Shown piece by piece: positions 59,174-64,000 of a DNA stretch of 64,000 nt. This stretch comes from Agarophyton chilense (Eukaryota; Rhodophyta; Florideophyceae; Gracilariales; Gracilariaceae): the NCBI GenBank assembly GCA_030374765.1, contig JARGXX010000115.1, positions 620,001 to 684,000 of the forward strand. Reading direction: 5' to 3'. Position numbers and translations under genes: made by a program. Each line of letters opens with the position of its first letter. Positions within the stretch are counted from its first letter, which is position 1. The notes beneath the pieces were generated by a model, which worked only from the letters and a program-made list of their open reading frames with translations, had not been told where the DNA came from and made no database searches.

Positions 59174-62100
59174 GTGCCTTTCACTCACAGATCACGCGCC
59201 CTACGCAAACCTCACCCTCGCCCCACCCCTTCCTCCGAATTCAACACGGATCCCAACAATCAGCGTCTCGCCAGCCGTTTAGTACGCGAACTCTGCGGCA
59301 ACCCGCACATTCAAGAACTGTATACGAACGAAATTACAACAGACAACGATAAATACATCGCACACGACACCACCAGCCATTCCGATACATCACAAAACCA
59401 CCACTTCATGGATTACGACATACCACACAAGCTATCGGACTTAGATACCACCAATTACGCGCTGTGGCATTTAGCACTCAAGACTTAAGCGCATACCATT
59501 GATTCACTCCTGCATTTTTTGAGCAACCTGGAACCACCGCCAGAACCAGCAGCACGCAAATCATTTGACAACAAGAAGAACAGCATACTATCCTCGATAC
59601 TTAGTAGCGTTTCCATAGACATTCGTGGTCTTCTGATCGTTCCCGAATTGGACCCCACTCCACGTGATCTAGTTCAAGATATCATTCAACACATCAACCA
59701 ATCAACGAAAGAGGACCACCAATTCTTGAAGACAGAAGCAGAAAGCATCAACCTCGCAGATACATGCTAGAATGATGACTACTTCAAAGAACACCTCGCA
59801 GTCCGAAAAAAAAGATAGCTGCACGATATTACAACATCACCGATGAGGACACAACAATCGAATTTATGCTATACGGACTGAAGAAGCAACCCATTCTGAC
59901 CCCCGTACTGGGACACATTATTTCCAACAAACCCAACACGATTCGAAAATTCATACACTTCTTCGAAGCCCTCAACAACCTATATCAACAATCATCTTCT
60001 GAACAGCCACCAACCAAAATCCAGATTTACCGGAGACTATGGCCCTCCCCGCAACACCACAACCCCCGACCCACGTATAGACGCAACCAATTCCCTTCTC
60101 AGAGAATACCATTCAAGGTTTTATTCTCATATCAGAAAGCACTTGGAGTCCGGTGCAATCACACCGACGACCAATGTCGAGACGAGGGACACCCCAAATT
60201 TCAAACCTCCAAACCTCCTCACCACGCCAAATACATCCAGGAAGGACCACTCCAGACACAACATTACAACCATCCCACGCCGGCACTTCACAACTATAAA
60301 GCAGTGCACCAGCCTCTCCCACACCCCGACAACACAGTCGACGTAACCTTCGACGAAGACATCAACCCAGCCGTTACGTGTCTTCTAGACAGCGGAGCAC
60401 ACCCTATCAACATAAAAAACCCCATACAGACCATGAAACCCCTAGAATCACCCATCCTAACCGATTTGGCTACGCACCACCAGACGCACAGCATCCACAC
60501 TGGAATACTACAGATGAATACGAACAAGAATAAAACTATACACACTCAACCGGCAGCCAACTCATATATTCGACAGATCCTATTATCAGTACACCGTCTG
60601 GCCGACCGATATGGCCTGGTCACATTCACAGGAAAGAGCGGTTATGTATTCGATACAGCAAAGCACCCACCATTCATACTCGCTACGGCACCCTGACACG
60701 ACAACCAGTACGGTCTCAAAGCCAATATTATAAACACTTCCCAAGTCCACACAGAATGAGCCTCTCCACACATGCGTCGCAGCAATACCAATACCAAACC
60801 CACTTCCCCAGCACCCAAACCTCCACAGCCAGCCCAACGGAACAACACACGCCCATCACCCTGCAAAAAAAACATTCCTCTCACTTCACCCCCACAACAC
60901 ATCACTAATACCAAATAGCTCCCGCGACTTGCCAACTCACGACCATCAACGAGAAAATCCAACGTACAAGCAACCACACACGACTGGCATCTGCGTCTGA
61001 TTCATGCCAGTCCCAGCAAACTGGCACTCACAGCCTAAAAGAGAACTATTATCCAACATGCCATCACACATCCCCGGAGTCATCAAGCTAACATGCAGCG
61101 CTTGCGCCGACTCTTAACGACACTCCGCCCCACACAAACCCAAACTAAACACATATCCTACAGGCACCGACATCAGCTCTGACACGTGCGGACCCATCAG
61201 CCTCACATCTCTTCACGGAAACAACCATCTACTCCTCTTTGTTTGCGCCACAAGCAAATTGGTAATGGTACATTTTCTTCGAGACCACAAAGACATCTCG
61301 CCGCACAAAGAAACCACATTTTATCACAACAAAATGAGACATCCGCTGTCAGATTTTCGCAGCGACAACGCAAAGGAGTACACATCCAACCAAGTCAAAT
61401 CTATTTACGCAGCACACAAAGTTACACATCACCTCCGCACACCCCACCAACCACAAGAAAACGGCATAGCGGGGCGCCTGAACAGAACGATCATGGACTC
61501 CTTCAGAGCTCTCATACACACCGCCGGACTGCCGGACGAGTACTTGGAAGACGCAGCCATAGAAACTATATTCAAGTACAACCTAATGCATCCCACCACC
61601 ATGGACACATATCCATATCACTTTTGGTACAAATCCCAACCCTAACCTAAGCGCATCTTCACTTTCGGACACTTAAGGAACTTACCAGTCTACGCACCTA
61701 AAACGAAGCTCGAAAATAGGGCAGACCCTGTGCGATACATGTACGCCACATCAATGCAAACGGTAGTCATTCGCAATCCAAGAACAAATACATACGAACA
61801 AATAAGAGCTGATGACTTTCCCCTATACAAAAAGCAAATCGACCCAAGCACAATCACCACCAAAGCATTCAAGACACATTGAAATTAGAAATAAACGACT
61901 CCAAAAGCAATTGAAGTCACATCACCCCCGCCAAAATGCCTACAGCAAGCACAACGATACTTCGACGCGCAATCCTGGCAGCTCGCACATGATCAAGAAT
62001 TGCAAAACATAGGCGCACACCGGAGCATCAAATGGCTCCCCAAAGACTTCCATCCACCACAAGAATCCATCATCCTTCCCATGATGTTGTACCGTTATAT

Positions 62101-62452
62101 ACGATTAGCAGAAGGCAACATAGTACAACGCAAAACACGCTGCAACTTTCGAGGAGACCTCATGAAGCCAGGGCTTCATCATGATCCTAAACATACTATT
62201 TCATACACGGCAGATAGAAAGACACAACGCATGCTCTCAGCCCTACACGCAGCACTCAACCTTTCCCTCGAGCACTTCGACATCAATTCCGCCTACCTCC
62301 ATGAGAAGTACGAATATTCCCGAGCAGTTCATATCAAACAGATTCAAAAGTTCGACTGCACATATCTTCATGATAGCACATATGCACGGCTGATCGGCAA
62401 TCTCGTCTGTGTTCTCATGATGCTAGTTCAGGCGTCACAAAGAACGAACTAA
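59174..62452 (+). mobile_element. Ty1/copia remnant C (fossil), truncated in reverse transcriptase
   Basis: Plus-strand parts in order: a gag start with KLSDLDTTNYALWHLALKT, as in copia gag; a Cys/His knuckle region near 60,150; protease with CLLDSGAHPINI near 60,380; the integrase core (RSDNAKEYTS, PHQPQENGIAGRLNRTIMD) at 61,350-61,510 and its tail; then the first part of reverse transcriptase (LEHFDINSAYLHEKYEY) to about 62,450. The rest of reverse transcriptase and RNase H are absent. It carries many breaks. Its family differs from remnants A and B. Confidence 0.8.
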
Positions 62453-62935
62453 AATGTATAGAAAACCCATGAATTTTTTCATTGTTGCAGTTCCACATTT
62501 TCTCAAAATAACTTCACTCATTCAAAGTTGCTAGTTTTTAGGGAAAATGAACTAGCAAAAACTGCATAATCCGAAGTTTTTGAGAGCCCCCATCAGGTGT
62601 AGAAACTAAAACATTGCGCATGTATTTCGAGTTTTCGCTACCTTCACTCATGTTCGCGTAATAGCAATTAAAGCCTGGCAATAGCAATGTGTATCAAAAT
62701 AGGAATAGAAATCTGGCACATCGGCGGCACCTAACCAAATTCTTATATGAACACAACGCCGGTGTCAGCTCCCGCACTCCATCTCGACTCCCACCTCATA
62801 GTCCTGCATCACGTGATCTGCATGCACCACAACTCTCGCCATATAATTATTACTGCACCCCACGCGCCATAACCTTTACGCCCCCCTGCTTCTTTTCCCT
62901 TCTTCCGCGTCAATGCACTCCCCGCATTCTACACC
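62453..62935. other. Spacer and presumed 5' end of the second Plavaka-like element
   Basis: No gene seen. From about 62,750 the plus strand becomes C-rich, like the leader of the copy at 9,690-9,810, so the element end probably lies in this stretch. No terminal repeat could be matched between the two copies. Confidence 0.4.
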
Positions 62936-64000
62936 ATGCCTCGCTTCTGCTTCTCCCGTTGCTCCTTGTTCGCCCGCACCACCCCTGCCCTACAGCGCCA
63001 CCAACAAAGGTGCCCTCACCGGCTCTCCTCCACAAAACGCACGCCCCCACCAACCATAACCAGCTTCCCTCCACGCACAAAGCGCCACAAGTCCATTCCT
63101 CAACTGCACGCCCCTCTCACCCCCTCAAACCGCCCCTCCAATAACGTCCTCTTCTCAGATGAAGTCTGCTACCACCACCAGGAACATTCCCTGTCCCTCC
63201 AAACTGCAGACGCAAACCACATCGCTTACAGTCCTCTCTGCTCCGTCTCATTCTCAGCCCCACTCCCTCATCCCCCCCTCACCCCCACAAGTAGAGCAGC
63301 CCGTCCTCAACATCTCCTCGATTGCCACCAACCTCGGCCACCGAAAAGCAAAGGAGCTCATCGCCATCTTCAGCGATCCAAGCTTCTCCAAATCAAGCTT
63401 CCAGCGAACCATCTCCTGCGCCCGCCAATGAATCGAGCTCCAGGAAAACCTCTGTAAGCACCGCATCCGTTCCTTCGGCTTCGTCCCACACTCCATCAAC
63501 GACACTCTCAACTGCTTCTCCGCAACCGTCTACCTCAAAAACCCAATAGATGTCCTCAATCATCAGCTCTCCCTCGCACATCACCACAACACCTTCTTCC
63601 GCCCCATCGCCCGAAAGTTCCAATTCGGTTCCCCCGCCTTCGCTCACTCCATGGCCGCCGCTCTGGGGCATAAGGCCTTCCCCGCACTCAAATCCGCCAT
63701 CATGCAGTCCAAGAACGACAAGATCATATGGCACTGCTCCCACACAACCGGAATGGACTCCTTCATCGGTTTCATCCAGCTCTACTCGAACAAGTCCTTC
63801 ACCTCCCTCAAAGCCTTCTCCGTCACCCTTTGCCGCGTCCACATCACCCTCCTTAACTTCTCAGACTCTTTCAGACGAAAAAGAATCTCTCAAAACCTCA
63901 CCCTCGTCGGGGACCTCCTAACCTTTTTCCAACCCACTGCATCTGCCCCCGAAGCGGACGCTATCCTCCGCTCGTCCGCGGATATCCATCGCGAAACAAG
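62936..64000 (+). pseudogene. Second Plavaka-like transposase, N-terminal part, cut by window end
   Basis: The start reads MPRFCFSRCSLFARTTPALQ followed by RHQQRCPH, a C2HC-type finger as in Plavaka transposases (F-x-T-x3-L-x2-H-x4-C pattern). Then come LNISSIATNLGHRKAKELIA with DPSFS at 63,305-63,390, and a block at 63,540-63,930: HSMAAALGHKAFPALKSAIM, TGMDSFIGFIQLYSNKSFTS, SVTLCRVHITLLNFSDSFRR, ISQNLTLVGD. The MDSF residue is the likely first catalytic Asp. The order and residues match 9,811-10,620 (e.g. ITLLNF-D-FRR-IS-N-LVG), but the two copies are well diverged. At least two frameshifts occur in the visible part. The remainder lies outside the window. Confidence 0.7.

Overview
This window looks like nuclear DNA of a transposon-rich eukaryote with few introns. 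The host genes read as single uninterrupted frames, with eukaryotic signal peptides and a purine- or CACC-type start context. Most of the rest is layered mobile DNA: chromodomain Ty3/gypsy, Ty1/copia, PiggyBac-like, hAT and Plavaka-like elements. An alga, perhaps a red alga, is my best guess, but no marker gene settles it. I recognise no tRNA, rRNA or CRISPR.

Left part (1-9,690): a foldback-like repeat structure at the window edge (arms of 111-bp tandem units), then about 4.5 kb with no convincing gene apart from one perfect heat-shock-element-like site near 3,540. After that comes an old Ty3/gypsy remnant whose pol lies on the minus strand, with an ORF on the opposite strand at its 3' side (5,730-6,764).

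Centre left (9,690-20,930): a roughly 11-kb multi-gene DNA transposon relic. A Plavaka/CMC-type transposase (+) has an N-terminal C2HC finger and the family's DIPE and KxH blocks. It is followed by a coiled-coil gene (-), a long charged gene with a possible beta-helix C-terminus (+), an intact multipass membrane-protein ORF (-) and a short charged ORF (+). A diverged second copy of the transposase start lies at the right edge (62,936-64,000). This compound element is the best candidate for something undescribed.

Centre (20,930-36,420): nested insertions. A young, nearly whole chromodomain Ty3/gypsy element (22,082-33,838; 916-bp LTRs, ATATG target duplication) sits inside a PiggyBac-like transposase. 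That transposon appears to sit inside a BED-finger hAT transposase. The gypsy element also carries a large antisense ORF between pol and its 3' LTR, in the same place as in the old gypsy remnant.

Host island (37,490-50,760): three paralogous secreted von Willebrand factor A-like proteins, one lying between 155-bp inverted repeats; a 1,079-residue proline-rich/coiled-coil protein with a 16-residue acidic repeat; and a four-pass membrane protein. Right part (50,760-62,700): AT-rich spacer with a 485-bp MITE whose ends match the PiggyBac-like element, then remnants of two or three Ty1/copia elements.
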